A DNA stretch of 64,000 bases, taken from positions 1 through 64,000 of the forward strand of contig CACBHP010000006.1 of NCBI GenBank assembly GCA_902539115.1. The letters run 5' to 3'. The notes beneath the pieces were generated by a model, which made no database searches, was not told the DNA's origin, and saw only the letters and a program-made list of their open reading frames with translations. The DNA is from an uncultured Prochlorococcus sp. Its GTDB lineage: Bacteria; Cyanobacteriota; Cyanobacteriia; PCC-6307; Cyanobiaceae. Shown here one piece after another: positions 1 through 10,568 of this stretch (its first letter is position 1; each line of letters begins with the position of its first letter). A program made the position numbers and the translations under genes.

Positions 1-1
1 A

Positions 2-3000
2 GATAGAAGTACAAATAAATCAAAATTAAAATATGACTTGAATTTTAACTTTAATAAATATTCAATTCTAAATCTTAAAAAATCAGGATTAGAAACAAAA
101 GTAAAAGGTAATGTTATTTATAAGTCCAGTAATAGAGAAATTATTGCAAATATAAAATCAAATTTTGATGGTAAAGGTCTTCTAGGATTTAAATTAAATA
201 CAAAATTAAATAAAGACTTTTTAAAGCTGGAGTTATTTTCTAGAGGATTAGATCTTGAGAGCTCAGAATATAGTATTGGGAAGAGAAAAATTACCTTTAT
301 AAAGGGTAAATTTAAATCTAACTTTAAATTAAATAAATCATCAAAGCTTACATTTTGTGAAGGAAGATTTTCTTTTACTAATTTAAAAATAAAACCAGAA
401 GATTTCTCAGAGAATATAAATTCAGATTCAACTAGTTTTTTTTGTAAAGATAATAATTTAATAGGGAATTCCGAGAACTTAAATTACGGAACTTTGAATT
501 CAAACTTTAATCTAAATATCCCATTAAATAAAAGTTCTAATAAAATTAAACTTAGAGGAAGTGTTGGATATATTAACAGCCTGAATCCAGATATTGAAAT
601 ATCGGGGCATCTTCCCTATTGGTTTGATATAAGAGGAATTAATTTTGGCGAGATCTATTCAAGTCTAAAAATAAATAGAACGCAATTATCTAATTTAAAT
701 ATTTTCCGAAATAATGACATTAGGGGATTTGTGACTGCTAAAGGAGAATTAAAAGGAAAAATTACTGATCCTGATATTTCAATAAAGTTTAATGTTGATT
801 ATCCGCACTTCAAAGGGATACGAATCAGAGAGATATGGGAGGGAGATATTAAAAATAAAAATAATGAATTTCTCCTAAATATGAAAAATAGATACTCTCC
901 AATTCCTTCATTTCTTTCTATTAAGTTTGATTCTAACCTTAAATTAGATAATGTATCTTTTAGTAGATTATTTAATTCTAATAAAGGAAGCATAGAAGTA
1001 TTTAAAGAGAATAATAGTTATAATTGGCGAGCAGATAATTTTCCTCTTGATGAACTTGAATTATCAATAGGAAACAATCAATTTGATAGGATTGAAGGAA
1101 TTATTAATGGTTCTGGATCAATAAATTCAGACCAGTCATATCTTGATGGAAGACTAGCTTGGAGTCTAGGTAAATATAGAAATATAAAGTTAGCAAACTC
1201 ATTATTTAATTTTAGTTTTAATGATAATTCTTTTTATGTCAATTCATCATTATATCCAATTGACGGGGGAATAATTGAAGTCGATTATGACTCAAATAAA
1301 AATAATTTAATTAATTTAGACTTTAACGATATAACCACTAGTTGGACTGTTCTAACTGCGCTAGATATTTTTGATTTTGATAATAAAAAAGTTATTCAAA
1401 CCATAAAGTCGAATATCTTGGATGATTTAGAAATAAATAAAGAAAATAATTCTTTTAAAGAGAGGATTGATTTTATAAATAACTTTATTGAAAGTAAAAA
1501 TGCGCAAGACGACAAATTTAACTTGCAAAAATATTTTAATAAATTCAGTAGTAGATATAATGCAAAAGTAACAATTGAGGGGGATAGGCCAAGCAACTAT
1601 AAATTGAATGCAAAATTAAATGGCTATCTTGATGTCTTTAGAGATGATAATAAAAATAAAAAAGAGGAATTTACTATTGATTTAGAAGGGGGATTATTAA
1701 AAGGTAATGGTTCTTTAAAAATTAAAAAAATACCATTAAGTGCTTCAAATATTTTTTTAAATCAACCAAGAGATTTTCTTGGAGGTATTGATATGGATTT
1801 ATTTTATAACCTTGATAATAAGTCTTTCTTGAGTCAAATTTCTTCTAACAACTCATCAATTAAAAATAACAAATTATTATTTGAAAAGGGTATTATTGAA
1901 TTTAATAACTCTATTTTTGATATTGACTTTTCTTTGCTTATAAATGACTCTAAAATCCCAATAAGTTTAAAAGGCTCAATACCTATAAATAAATCAGATA
2001 ACTTAGATCTAAGATTGATTGGGAATGGAAAATTTATTGAGTTATTAGATATTTTTGCGGAGGAATACTTTACCTTTAAAGAAGGTGATGTGAATCTTAG
2101 AATGATTCTAAAAGGAACCTTAAATAAACCATTATTAAATGGATTTGTAGTAATTAAAGATTCTAAAATTGATTTTTTTAATAATATTTTTAAAGATATT
2201 AATAGCTTAATAATTTTTGATTTTGATTCTTTAGAGATCAATAATCTTAATGCAGAGTCTGAAGATTCTGGAGAAATTTTTATAAAAGGCTCTTTGCCTT
2301 TTTATAGTAAGAATGATTCCGAGAAGACAGAAATTAATTTGATAACGAATAGATTTAACATAAAAAAAGATAATTTTAATTTTTTAATAGATTCAAATAT
2401 AGATTTAAGTGGATCATTTGAAAGTCCTATTTTGGGTGGTGATCTATCTTTTAATAATGGATTTATTAATTTAAATAATACCAATCAAAATAATAAAAAA
2501 GGGAAAAATCTTATTCGAAAAGAGGATGAAAAAGATTGGCCCGAACTCTATTGGAATAATGAAAAGAATATTGAAATAATTTCAAATGAAACAATTTTGA
2601 ATTCTGTTCTTTTAGGTGAAAATTTACCAAATTATTTGGATAATTTAAGTTTTAATAATCTTAAATTAAAACTTGGACCAGATTTTAAACTTCAATATTC
2701 AGAATTAGTTCAAGCTTATTTAGATACTAAATTAGACCTTAATATAAACGGAAAGGTTGGCAAAGATTTAAATGCTAGAGGTCTAATTTATCTTAAAAAA
2801 GGTAGAGCTAATCTATATACCACTCCATTTAAACTTGATAAAAATAAAGAAAATTATATTTTATTTGCATCAAGAAGTGGTGTTGTTCCATTTATTAATT
2901 TTTCCCTGGTTAGTAAAGTTCCAGATTCTATAATACCTATAAGTGAAAATAATCAAGATTCTAATATTACAGGTGATTTTGATGAAAATGAGATTTCTAG

Positions 3001-3550
3001 TGGTTTGGGATCATTTGGGATTGGTAATTCAAGGCTTATCAAAATTGAAGCATCTTATGAAGGATTTTTAGATCAATTATCTTTTGCTGATGAAAATAGA
3101 AGAATCCAATTAAGGAGCACGCCAAGTTATAACAGATCGCAAATAATTGGTTTGATTGGAGGTAACTCTGCAAATTTAATAAACAGAGCATTTATTTCTC
3201 AACTTAATAATGCTGATGCATTTAGTGAAAGATTTCAATTATCTCTATATCCAGCGTTAATAGAAAATAATGATTCATTAAATAATATTTTTTCCAATGA
3301 CAATTTAGATATAGAGAATGATGATCAATCATCTTCTAATGAAGAATTTTCTTCTCAAGCTTGGGTAGCGGAAATAGGGCTTGATATTACTGATGCGATA
3401 AATTTTGCCTTTCAAACGGTTCCAGGTAGAGAAGATATTTCACCTTTAGGTATTTTGACTTTTCAGGCAAATCCAAACTTAGAATTATTAGGTTCTTATG
3501 ATTCGAATGGGGATTGGAAAAGTCAAGTTCAATTATTTTTTAGATATTAA
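2..3550 (+). CDS. TamB/DUF490-family envelope protein, 5' end outside window
   Basis: This is the C-terminal part of a very large protein related to TamB (DUF490), which in Gram-negative bacteria and cyanobacteria helps move lipids or outer-membrane proteins between the two membranes. The reading frame is open to the left edge (bases 2-37 hold no stop), so the TTG at 38 is not the true start. About 1180 residues are visible. They are rich in Asn, Ser, Lys and Ile and made of many short alternating beta-strands such as GDLSFNNGFINLNN, as expected for the elongated beta-groove. The last 150 residues, ending in aromatic FFRY, match the conserved DUF490 C-terminus (Gly-rich 'LGSFGIGNSRLIKIEASY', then 'GLDITDAINFAFQTVPGRE'). 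proA follows after 66 bases on the same strand. Family assignment is fairly secure; the transported substrate is unknown. Confidence 0.8.
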   Translation, partial: DRSTNKSKLKYDLNFNFNKYSILNLKKSGLETKVKGNVIYKSSNREIIANIKSNFDGKGLLGFKLNTKLNKDFLKLELFSRGLDLESSEYSIGKRKITFIKGKFKSNFKLNKSSKLTFCEGRFSFTNLKIKPEDFSENINSDSTSFFCKDNNLIGNSENLNYGTLNSNFNLNIPLNKSSNKIKLRGSVGYINSLNPDIEISGHLPYWFDIRGINFGEIYSSLKINRTQLSNLNIFRNNDIRGFVTAKGELKGKITDPDISIKFNVDYPHFKGIRIREIWEGDIKNKNNEFLLNMKNRYSPIPSFLSIKFDSNLKLDNVSFSRLFNSNKGSIEVFKENNSYNWRADNFPLDELELSIGNNQFDRIEGIINGSGSINSDQSYLDGRLAWSLGKYRNIKLANSLFNFSFNDNSFYVNSSLYPIDGGIIEVDYDSNKNNLINLDFNDITTSWTVLTALDIFDFDNKKVIQTIKSNILDDLEINKENNSFKERIDFINNFIESKNAQDDKFNLQKYFNKFSSRYNAKVTIEGDRPSNYKLNAKLNGYLDVFRDDNKNKKEEFTIDLEGGLLKGNGSLKIKKIPLSASNIFLNQPRDFLGGIDMDLFYNLDNKSFLSQISSNNSSIKNNKLLFEKGIIEFNNSIFDIDFSLLINDSKIPISLKGSIPINKSDNLDLRLIGNGKFIELLDIFAEEYFTFKEGDVNLRMILKGTLNKPLLNGFVVIKDSKIDFFNNIFKDINSLIIFDFDSLEINNLNAESEDSGEIFIKGSLPFYSKNDSEKTEINLITNRFNIKKDNFNFLIDSNIDLSGSFESPILGGDLSFNNGFINLNNTNQNNKKGKNLIRKEDEKDWPELYWNNEKNIEIISNETILNSVLLGENLPNYLDNLSFNNLKLKLGPDFKLQYSELVQAYLDTKLDLNINGKVGKDLNARGLIYLKKGRANLYTTPFKLDKNKENYILFASRSGVVPFINFSLVSKVPDSIIPISENNQDSNITGDFDENEISSGLGSFGIGNSRLIKIEASYEGFLDQLSFADENRRIQLRSTPSYNRSQIIGLIGGNSANLINRAFISQLNNADAFSERFQLSLYPALIENNDSLNNIFSNDNLDIENDDQSSSNEEFSSQAWVAEIGLDITDAINFAFQTVPGREDISPLGILTFQANPNLELLGSYDSNGDWKSQVQLFFRY

Positions 3551-3616
3551 CTCAGAGGAAAATATACTTTAAAGAATCGTTAATTTGAATTATTATTAAA
3601 ATAACTAAAAAATATT

Positions 3617-4927
3617 ATGGCTAATATCTTTGAGGTTCCTCAACCAGGTGATGATCTTTTAGAAAAAGCTGAGAAAGTTCGTTTGGCATCAATAAAAGTA
3701 AGTCAGACTGAAAATCAAAATCGAATTAAAGCCTTAAATTTTATGGCTGATTATCTAGAAAAAAATTCTAAAGAAATATTAGAGGCTAATAATGCAGATT
3801 ATTCAAGTGCAGAAAAAAAGGGTATTTCTAAGGCTTTACTTTCTAGATTAAAATTATCAAAATCAAAATTAGATTCAGGAATCGCAGGGGTAAGAAAAGT
3901 TGGAGAATTGGCTGATCCTGTAAATCAAGTTCAAATAAAAAGAGAACTTTCAAAAGGATTGATCTTAGAGAGAAAAACTGTGCCAATTGGAGTTTTAGGA
4001 GTTATTTTTGAATCAAGGCCAGATGCCGTGATGCAGATTAGTTCTTTAGCAATAAGATCAGGTAATGGAGTAATGCTTAAAGGTGGCAGTGAAGCCAATT
4101 TAACAAATACTTCAATAGTGAAAGCATTGCAAGAAGGTTTAAATGAATCAGGTCTTGATAAAAATGCAATATGTTTACTAACAAGCAGAAAAGATAGCAT
4201 GGCGATGTTAAATCTTGATAAATATATTAATTTAATAATTCCAAGAGGAAGTAATGAATTAGTTAAATTTATTCAGGAGAATACAAGAATTCCTGTCTTA
4301 GGCCATGCTGATGGAATTTGTCACTTGTTTATAGATAATGAGGCAAATCTAGAGATGGCTTTATCAGTCGCTTTGGACAGCAAAATTCAATATCCTGCAG
4401 CATGTAATGCTATCGAAACTTTATTAGTCCATAAAGATATCGCGCCAGCTTTTTTAAAAAAGGCCATCCCTCTGTTTAATTCTAATGATGTTAAATTAAT
4501 CGGAGATAAGAGATCAGTTGAATTAGGGTTAAATTATGAGGCTAGCCTAGAAGATTGGAAAACTGAATATCTAGATTTAATACTATCGATAAAAATTGTT
4601 GATGATCTAGAGGCAGCAATCACACATATTCAAAAATATAGTTCAAAACATACAGATGGAATAATTACTGAAAATTCAAATACTGCCAATAAATTTATGA
4701 ATGTAGTTGATAGTTCAGGTGTTTTTCATAATTGCTCTACTAGGTTTGCAGATGGGTTTAGATATGGATTCGGAGCTGAAGTTGGCATATCTACTCAAAC
4801 TCTTCCACCAAGGGGACCTGTAGGTCTAGAAGGTTTGGTAACTTATAAATATTTCCTAAAAGGTGATGGGAATATAGTTGATTATTTTTCATCAGGAAAG
4901 GCTATCTATACACATAAAGATCTTTAA
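3617..4927 (+). CDS. proA: gamma-glutamyl phosphate reductase (proline biosynthesis)
   Basis: ProA reduces gamma-glutamyl phosphate to glutamate-5-semialdehyde with NADPH, the second step from glutamate to proline, in the cytoplasm. The 436-residue product has the usual length. It shows the aldehyde-dehydrogenase-like signature VIFESRPDAVMQISSLAIRS near residue 130, the catalytic cysteine at about residue 263 in YPAACNAIET, and the conserved C-terminal run FGAEVGISTQTLPPRGPVGLEGL. It starts at an ATG. folB follows 11 bases after the stop, so the two are probably cotranscribed, although the pathways are unrelated. No proB is visible in this window. Confidence 0.97.
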   Translation: MANIFEVPQPGDDLLEKAEKVRLASIKVSQTENQNRIKALNFMADYLEKNSKEILEANNADYSSAEKKGISKALLSRLKLSKSKLDSGIAGVRKVGELADPVNQVQIKRELSKGLILERKTVPIGVLGVIFESRPDAVMQISSLAIRSGNGVMLKGGSEANLTNTSIVKALQEGLNESGLDKNAICLLTSRKDSMAMLNLDKYINLIIPRGSNELVKFIQENTRIPVLGHADGICHLFIDNEANLEMALSVALDSKIQYPAACNAIETLLVHKDIAPAFLKKAIPLFNSNDVKLIGDKRSVELGLNYEASLEDWKTEYLDLILSIKIVDDLEAAITHIQKYSSKHTDGIITENSNTANKFMNVVDSSGVFHNCSTRFADGFRYGFGAEVGISTQTLPPRGPVGLEGLVTYKYFLKGDGNIVDYFSSGKAIYTHKDL

Positions 4928-4938
4928 AACTTTTAAAG

Positions 4939-5301
4939 ATGGAAACTTTTTTAAAAATCGAGAATATTAAACTTTGGGCTAGGGTTGGCGTTCTAGATGA
5001 AGAGAGGGAATTTGGACAACTATTTATTTTAGATATATTTTTGTGGACTGATTTTGAAAAATGTACAGTAAATGATGATATAAAAAAAACAATTGACTAT
5101 TCAAAATTAGTTCAAATTCTAAAAGATCAATCAAAGAAAATATATTGTTTCACAATCGAAAAATATTCAAACGAAATTTTAGAAATTATTGATCAGGAAT
5201 TTAATCTTGCTAAAGTTAAAATTATTTTGACAAAATGTAATCCTCCAATCACAGGTTTCGATGGGAAGGTCTCAATAGTAAGAATTCTTGAAAATAATTA
5301 A
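4939..5301 (+). CDS. folB: dihydroneopterin aldolase (folate biosynthesis)
   Basis: FolB cleaves 7,8-dihydroneopterin to 6-hydroxymethyl-7,8-dihydropterin and glycolaldehyde in tetrahydrofolate synthesis. The 120-residue length is typical. The N-terminus has the family pattern KIENIKLWARVGVLDEEREFGQLF, and the second half carries IEKYSNEILEII and KCNPPITGFDGKVSI, which match the pterin-binding and C-terminal strands of the family. It sits between proA and a small hydrolase gene and overlaps the start of the latter by 14 bases, so translational coupling is likely. Confidence 0.93.
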   Translation: METFLKIENIKLWARVGVLDEEREFGQLFILDIFLWTDFEKCTVNDDIKKTIDYSKLVQILKDQSKKIYCFTIEKYSNEILEIIDQEFNLAKVKIILTKCNPPITGFDGKVSIVRILENN

Positions 5302-5899
5302 AGTATTGGTAAAAAGAAATCCCATCATATTGATTCATGGTCTTTGGAATACTTCAAGTATTTTTTCTTCTATTACCTTAAAACTTGATGATATTGGCAT
5401 TGAATATTTTGCCCCAACTCTTAAGCATGCATATGGTATGACATCAATTCTGGATTTGACTAGTAAATTAAACGAATTAATTTTAGATAAATATGGTTTA
5501 GAAAAAGAAATAGATATTTTGGGATTTTCTATGGGAGGAATAATTGGTAGATACTGGCTTCAAAAATTTAATGGGTATAAAAGAACAAGAAGATTAATAT
5601 CTATAGGTTCCCCTCACAAAGGAACTTTGATGGCTCAATTAATACCTAAATACCCCTTTAGAGGAATATCAGAAATGAAAATAAATAGTAGGTTTTTAAG
5701 AGAACTCGCAAATAATGATTTTTTTCTTGATGATATTGAGTGTATAAATTTCTTTACTTATTGGGATATGATGGTGTTCCCTGGCTGGTGGACAAATTTA
5801 AATTTTGGAAAAAAAATATCAGTAAAAGTATATAAACATAGAAACCTTGTAAGGAATAAATCTGTGGTTGATAAAATAATCGATGAAATTATTATGTAG
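5288..5899 (+). CDS. lipase-like alpha/beta hydrolase
   Basis: This is a 203-residue alpha/beta-hydrolase of the triacylglycerol-lipase/acyltransferase type. It has the oxyanion-region motif ILIHGLWNTSS at residues 14-24 and the nucleophile elbow GFSMGG with Ser81. A later SIGSPHKGTLMAQL segment is typical of bacterial lipases and of GPI-inositol-deacylase-like (PGAP1) proteins. The most upstream start is a TTG at 5288 inside the end of folB. The protein has no signal peptide, so it probably acts inside the cell on an acyl ester. It runs into the convergent prlC gene with an 8-base overlap. The substrate cannot be read from the sequence. Confidence 0.75.
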   Translation: MKIIKVLVKRNPIILIHGLWNTSSIFSSITLKLDDIGIEYFAPTLKHAYGMTSILDLTSKLNELILDKYGLEKEIDILGFSMGGIIGRYWLQKFNGYKRTRRLISIGSPHKGTLMAQLIPKYPFRGISEMKINSRFLRELANNDFFLDDIECINFFTYWDMMVFPGWWTNLNFGKKISVKVYKHRNLVRNKSVVDKIIDEIIM

Positions 5900-7979
5900 C
5901 TCCAGAGAGACCTAAGTGTCTTATTAATGAATCAGTTTGTGGCTCTCTTCCCCTGAATAGTTTAAATATGTCTAATGGAGGTAAGCTTCCACCTAAGCTA
6001 AGTATTGTATCTTTGAATTTCTTTCCTATTAACTTTAAATCTTCAGTGTTTTCTAGATCAGCCTCTTCAAACATTGAAAATGCATCAGCACTTAGAACTT
6101 CAGCCCATTTATATGAGTAATATCCCGCAGAATATCCGCCTGCAAATATATGACTAAAACAACAAAGAAAGTGATCTTCTTGAATTGGTTCAATAACAGT
6201 AGTTTGTTTCGCAATTTCTCTTCTTATTTCATCTGCGGTTTTACATTTGTTTTTATAAATACTACTGTGCAATCTGAGGTCAGTAATTGCAAAATGTAGT
6301 TGTCTAAGAGTAGCCATACCACAATTAAAAGTTCTATTCTTTAGGAGCTTCTCAAAATTCTCATCGGATAATTTTGCCCCTGTTTTGTAGTGTTTAGCAA
6401 TATTCATGATTGTATTTTTATGAAAACACCAGTTTTCCATAAATTGACTTGGAAGTTCTACTGCATCCCACTCAACGTTGTTGATGCCAGCTGCTTGAGG
6501 AAGATTTACAGTAGTAAGCATGTGTTGAAGACCATGACCAAATTCATGGAAAAGTGTTTGAACTTCTTCAAAACTCATCAAACTAGGTTTATCTTTTGAT
6601 GGTGGAGTCTGATTACAAACGAGATAAGCTACAGGGAGGGTCTTTTTGCCAACATTATTTTTATTCAAACATTCATCCATCCAAGCTCCTCCTCTTTTTG
6701 ATTCAGGCCTCGAATATGGATCAAGGAAAAAAGATGCTATTTTCTTATCTTCTGTATTGAGGATATTAAAAAATAAGACGTCATCATTCCATACAGGAGC
6801 CTCATCAGTCGCCTCAACTACTTTAATTTCAAAAAGCTTCTCACTTAATTTGAATAGTCCTTTCAACACATCATTTAGTGGGAACCAAGGTCTCAAAGAC
6901 TCTTGATCCAAATTAAGTTTTTCCTTTCTAAGAAGTTCAGACCAATAACTAATATCCCATGGCTCAATATTCTGCGATTTTGGAAACCCATTAGCTTTAG
7001 AAAACTTATCAAGTGTTTCTAATTCAATTTTTGCGGTTTTGAATGCTGGTTCTCTCAATTCTTCCAAAAGGTTTTCTACTTTTTTAATTTCTTTCGCCAT
7101 TTTCGTTGACAAGCTTAGTTCTGCCCAACTTTTATAACCGAGAAGATTAGCTTTTTTAGTTCTAAGAGATAATATATCTTCAATTATTTGGGAATTATTT
7201 TTTTTCCCTTTAGAGGCCCTACTAACGAAAGCCTTGTATAGTTTTTCTCTAAGATTACGCTCGGTGGCATATGTCATGAACGAAGTATAAGTTGGAATAT
7301 CTAGACTTAATTTCCAAGGACCATTTTTAATATCAACTTCTTCATCTTTTTTTAAGTGATTGTGTGCAGAAATTGCCATCAATTCAAGTACTCGTTCAGG
7401 AAGACCGTCTACTTCAGATTTTTTATTTAATATTAAAAACCATTCGTTAGTGGCATCAAGAACATTATTACTGAATTCGGTTGACAGCTTTCCAAGTTTT
7501 TCTGAAATTTTGTTGAATTCTTCTTGATCATTTTTTTGTAGTGAAATTCCCCTATGTTGCATCTCAAGAATTTCTTTATCTAAAATTCTATTTTTTATTT
7601 GATCAAAGTTGCTTGTATCTTTAAGCTTTACTAAAGAATTGTAAATTATTTTACTTTGTCCAAATTTATTACTCAAGCTAATAATTTCTGGAAGAAATTT
7701 TGAATAAATATCTCTAAGACTTTCAGAATTATTTACTGCATTTAGATGGCTTATTACTCCCCAACTCCATCTAAGAATTTCATTGACTTCATTTAAAGGA
7801 TTTATTACATTATCCCAATTTAAATCATTTTGAATTAAATAATTAGATAAATTTTTTTCTATGATTTGAAAGTCTTCGGAAATCTTTTCTAGTACTAGGG
7901 GAAATTCTTTACTTATGTTTTCGGGAGTAAATTTTTTAAATTCTGGTAATTCTCCATATTTAAAAATTGAAGTATTCAT
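5892..7979 (-). CDS. prlC: M3-family oligopeptidase A-like zinc metallopeptidase
   Basis: This cytoplasmic M3-family peptidase degrades short peptides, including cleaved signal or transit peptides. The 695-residue length fits oligopeptidase A. The zinc site HEFGH lies near residue 475 within EEVQTLFHEFGHGLQHML, with the third ligand glutamate expected in NVEWDAVELPSQFMENW just downstream. The C-terminus carries the family-typical HIFAGGYSAGYYSYKWAE. The gene starts at an ATG and lies 13 bases downstream of ndhD on the same strand. Its stop overlaps the convergent hydrolase gene. Confidence 0.93.
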   Translation of the reverse strand: MNTSIFKYGELPEFKKFTPENISKEFPLVLEKISEDFQIIEKNLSNYLIQNDLNWDNVINPLNEVNEILRWSWGVISHLNAVNNSESLRDIYSKFLPEIISLSNKFGQSKIIYNSLVKLKDTSNFDQIKNRILDKEILEMQHRGISLQKNDQEEFNKISEKLGKLSTEFSNNVLDATNEWFLILNKKSEVDGLPERVLELMAISAHNHLKKDEEVDIKNGPWKLSLDIPTYTSFMTYATERNLREKLYKAFVSRASKGKKNNSQIIEDILSLRTKKANLLGYKSWAELSLSTKMAKEIKKVENLLEELREPAFKTAKIELETLDKFSKANGFPKSQNIEPWDISYWSELLRKEKLNLDQESLRPWFPLNDVLKGLFKLSEKLFEIKVVEATDEAPVWNDDVLFFNILNTEDKKIASFFLDPYSRPESKRGGAWMDECLNKNNVGKKTLPVAYLVCNQTPPSKDKPSLMSFEEVQTLFHEFGHGLQHMLTTVNLPQAAGINNVEWDAVELPSQFMENWCFHKNTIMNIAKHYKTGAKLSDENFEKLLKNRTFNCGMATLRQLHFAITDLRLHSSIYKNKCKTADEIRREIAKQTTVIEPIQEDHFLCCFSHIFAGGYSAGYYSYKWAEVLSADAFSMFEEADLENTEDLKLIGKKFKDTILSLGGSLPPLDIFKLFRGREPQTDSLIRHLGLSGAT

Positions 7980-7992
7980 TTATTAAATTAGT

Positions 7993-9534
7993 TTAATTAA
8001 CTAAAGTAGGGATCATTCCTACTAATTTAGCTAAAGTAAGCTGCTGGCTGAGAGCATTGGTTGAAGATTCGTATAAATTTATAGCTATTTTTGGCCAAAA
8101 ACCTATTACCAAAGTAGGCAACAATAAACTGAAACCAATCGTCAATTCTCTACCATTCATCTCTTTAACTGTAGCTAGTGCAGGAATTCTCGGACCAAAA
8201 AATACTCTTCTACACATTGATAGTAGATATATTGGTGTTAGAACTAAACCTATAGCGGCAATAAGAATTGTGATCGATCTAAAGATAGAGCTAAAGCCTT
8301 CTTGGCTAGTGATACCTAAAAATACAGTTATTTCACTTATAAAACCGCTCATCCCAGGTAATGCTAGAGAGGCCAAAGAACTTGCTAAGAAAAAAGCAAA
8401 AGTTATTGGTAAAACCTTTGCTAAACCGCCCATATTTGGTATCGAAAGAGTATTTGTTCTTTCATAGAATGATCCCGTTACAAAAAACATAGCTGCAGCA
8501 ATAAGCCCGTGACTGATCATTTGTAGCATTGCTCCACTTATCCCTAAAGCATCTACTGCTCCAATCCCTAATAGCACAAAACCCATATGACTGACTGAGC
8601 TACATGCAATTCTTCTTTTGACATTATCTTGTGCAAAAGCATTTAGTGCTCCGTAAATTATATTAATAATTCCAAGAATAATTAATGCAGGTGCAATTTG
8701 AAGATGTACTTCAGGTAGTATTTGAACGTTGAATCTTAAAAGAGCGTAGCCTCCCATTTTTAAAAGTATTCCAGCGAGTAACATTGAAACTGGTGCATTA
8801 GCCTCTCCATGTGCATCAGGCAACCAAGTATGTAATGGAAAGATAGGAAGTTTTACACCAAAACCAATTAAAAATCCTATATAAGATAATAACGCTAGGC
8901 TGCCTGTTACATGTTTATTGGTTAAATCGGTAATATTTAAAGTAAAAGTATCGCCATTCAAGGCAAGTGCTAACCCACTTATGAGTATTAATAAAGAAGC
9001 TAAAGCGGTATAAAGAATAAATTTTGTGGCCGCATATAATTTCTTTTTGCCTCCCCAAATAGCAATAAGAAGATATACTGGTACCAATTCAAGCTCCCAT
9101 GCTAAGAAAAATAATAGAAAATCTTGAGAAAGGAAAACTAATGCTTGTGCTGATGCTTGGACTAATAAAAGGGCAAAATATAGATTAGATTTTTTCTTGA
9201 TTTTCCAACTTGCCGCAGCTGATAAAAATGTAATTAACCCACTCAAAGCTACTAATGGAGCAGATAAGCCATCTACACCAAGAGACCACTCTAAGCCTAT
9301 TGAAGGTAACCAGGAAGCTCTTTCTACTAGTTGCAAAGAACTATCTGAAGTATTGAATTTTAGAAAGAGGACGCCTATTATTAGTAAAAAATCTATAAAC
9401 AAAAAACTTAATGAGATATTTCTAGGGAGTGTATTATCTTCTCCTTCCTGAGTACTCAAGAAAGGCATTACCAATGCCCCAATTAAAGGCAGTAAAATAA
9501 TAGATGATAACCAAGGAAAAGATTCTAAATTCAT
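7993..9534 (-). CDS. ndhD: NAD(P)H-quinone oxidoreductase subunit 4 (NdhD)
   Basis: NdhD is a proton-pumping, Mrp-antiporter-like subunit of the NDH-1 complex in the thylakoid membrane, used for respiration and cyclic electron flow. The 513-residue protein is almost entirely hydrophobic, with about 14 predicted membrane helices. It has the conserved [26 protein letters not shown] and [19 protein letters not shown]-type segments (here [14 protein letters not shown]), followed by [17 protein letters not shown]. The sequence looks like the respiratory/cyclic NdhD1 type rather than the CO2-uptake NdhD3/D4 type, but only a tree would settle that. It starts at an ATG. Confidence 0.95.
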   Translation of the reverse strand: MNLESFPWLSSIILLPLIGALVMPFLSTQEGEDNTLPRNISLSFLFIDFLLIIGVLFLKFNTSDSSLQLVERASWLPSIGLEWSLGVDGLSAPLVALSGLITFLSAAASWKIKKKSNLYFALLLVQASAQALVFLSQDFLLFFLAWELELVPVYLLIAIWGGKKKLYAATKFILYTALASLLILISGLALALNGDTFTLNITDLTNKHVTGSLALLSYIGFLIGFGVKLPIFPLHTWLPDAHGEANAPVSMLLAGILLKMGGYALLRFNVQILPEVHLQIAPALIILGIINIIYGALNAFAQDNVKRRIACSSVSHMGFVLLGIGAVDALGISGAMLQMISHGLIAAAMFFVTGSFYERTNTLSIPNMGGLAKVLPITFAFFLASSLASLALPGMSGFISEITVFLGITSQEGFSSIFRSITILIAAIGLVLTPIYLLSMCRRVFFGPRIPALATVKEMNGRELTIGFSLLLPTLVIGFWPKIAINLYESSTNALSQQLTLAKLVGMIPTLVN

Positions 9535-9611
9535 TTATGTAATGAATAATTTTTATTCTAGTTGAAGTTGTACTAGCTTGAGACTATAACATTAAAAATG
9601 CCTAAGTAAAA

Positions 9612-10559
9612 CTACTTACCAGATATAATGCTAAATTGACTACCCGTTGTTTGAACATTTAAGAAAGGTGCTCTGCTAGCTACACCTGAATTCTCCCATG
9701 CTTTCACCATAGCCTGACTGACGTTTTTACCATCTTCTTTTTTACACAAAGCTAAGATACTTGGCCCAGCCCCACTAATTGCGCATCCTAGAGCACCTGC
9801 ATTTAGTGCGGCATCCTTAACTTCTAATCCACCCTTAATAAGTTTCCATCTGTAAGGCTCATGTAGCTTATCAAACATTCCCTCTTTTATAAGTTCCGCA
9901 TTTCCTGATTTTAAACCGTTTAGTAACAAAGTAAGTGCCCCCATATTTGTCACTGCATCTGATATAGGTACATTCTTGGGCATAACCTTTCTTGCTTCAT
10001 TTGTGCTTAGACGAATTGCAGGTATTGCTACAACAGCTTTAATTGAATCGTGCCAATCACATCTAATTATCCTCCATCTTTGAGAAGAAGACCTAGCTGT
10101 CAAACAAAGCCCACCCAGAAGAGAGGGAACCACATTATCAGGATGACCTTCTATATCAATGGCAAGTTCAAGGAGTTTTTCTTTGGACAATGGAGAGTTT
10201 ATTATTGCATTTGCTCCGATTAATCCAGCTACTATTGCTGTAGCACTACTTCCAAGCCCGCGTGCAGGCGGCACTGCCAATTTAACTCTTGCTTCAAGTG
10301 CAAAAGGATCCATATTTGCGCTCTCCCATACTTTCTGAGCTGCTCTAAAAACTAAGTTTTCAGGCCCTCCTCTCAGATGATTACCATCTGTACTTTCCAT
10401 TATTAAATCAAATCTATCTCCACCACCTTCAATTCTTGTAAAAATAAACTCATTATACAAATCTAAGGCTGCTCCAAGACAGTCGAATCCAGGCCCTAAA
10501 TTGGCAGTTGTGGAAGGCACTGTTACCCTTATTTTTTTACCTTCTTCAGGAATAGACAT
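9612..10559 (-). CDS. thrB: homoserine kinase (threonine biosynthesis)
   Basis: ThrB phosphorylates homoserine using ATP, feeding threonine synthase. It is a GHMP-family kinase of 315 residues, the usual size. The phosphate-binding motif PPARGLGSSATA spans residues 97-108, the N-terminus carries VPSTTANLGPGFDCLGAALDL, and motif 3 appears as GCAISGAGPSILAL near residue 260. It lies 9 bases downstream of glk on the same strand, in a minus-strand run with thrS and trpS. The homoserine branch recurs in this window through metA. Confidence 0.96.
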   Translation of the reverse strand: MSIPEEGKKIRVTVPSTTANLGPGFDCLGAALDLYNEFIFTRIEGGGDRFDLIMESTDGNHLRGGPENLVFRAAQKVWESANMDPFALEARVKLAVPPARGLGSSATAIVAGLIGANAIINSPLSKEKLLELAIDIEGHPDNVVPSLLGGLCLTARSSSQRWRIIRCDWHDSIKAVVAIPAIRLSTNEARKVMPKNVPISDAVTNMGALTLLLNGLKSGNAELIKEGMFDKLHEPYRWKLIKGGLEVKDAALNAGALGCAISGAGPSILALCKKEDGKNVSQAMVKAWENSGVASRAPFLNVQTTGSQFSIISGK

Positions 10560-10568
10560 TTTTTGTTT

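Noticed and set aside
1834-2241. 135-residue antisense frame within the TamB-like gene
   Set aside because: Low-complexity Ile/Leu/Ser/Lys composition mirroring the sense strand, and no motif.
8057-8467. Open frame antisense to ndhD
   Set aside because: Shadow of a conserved coding strand; no start context or homology.
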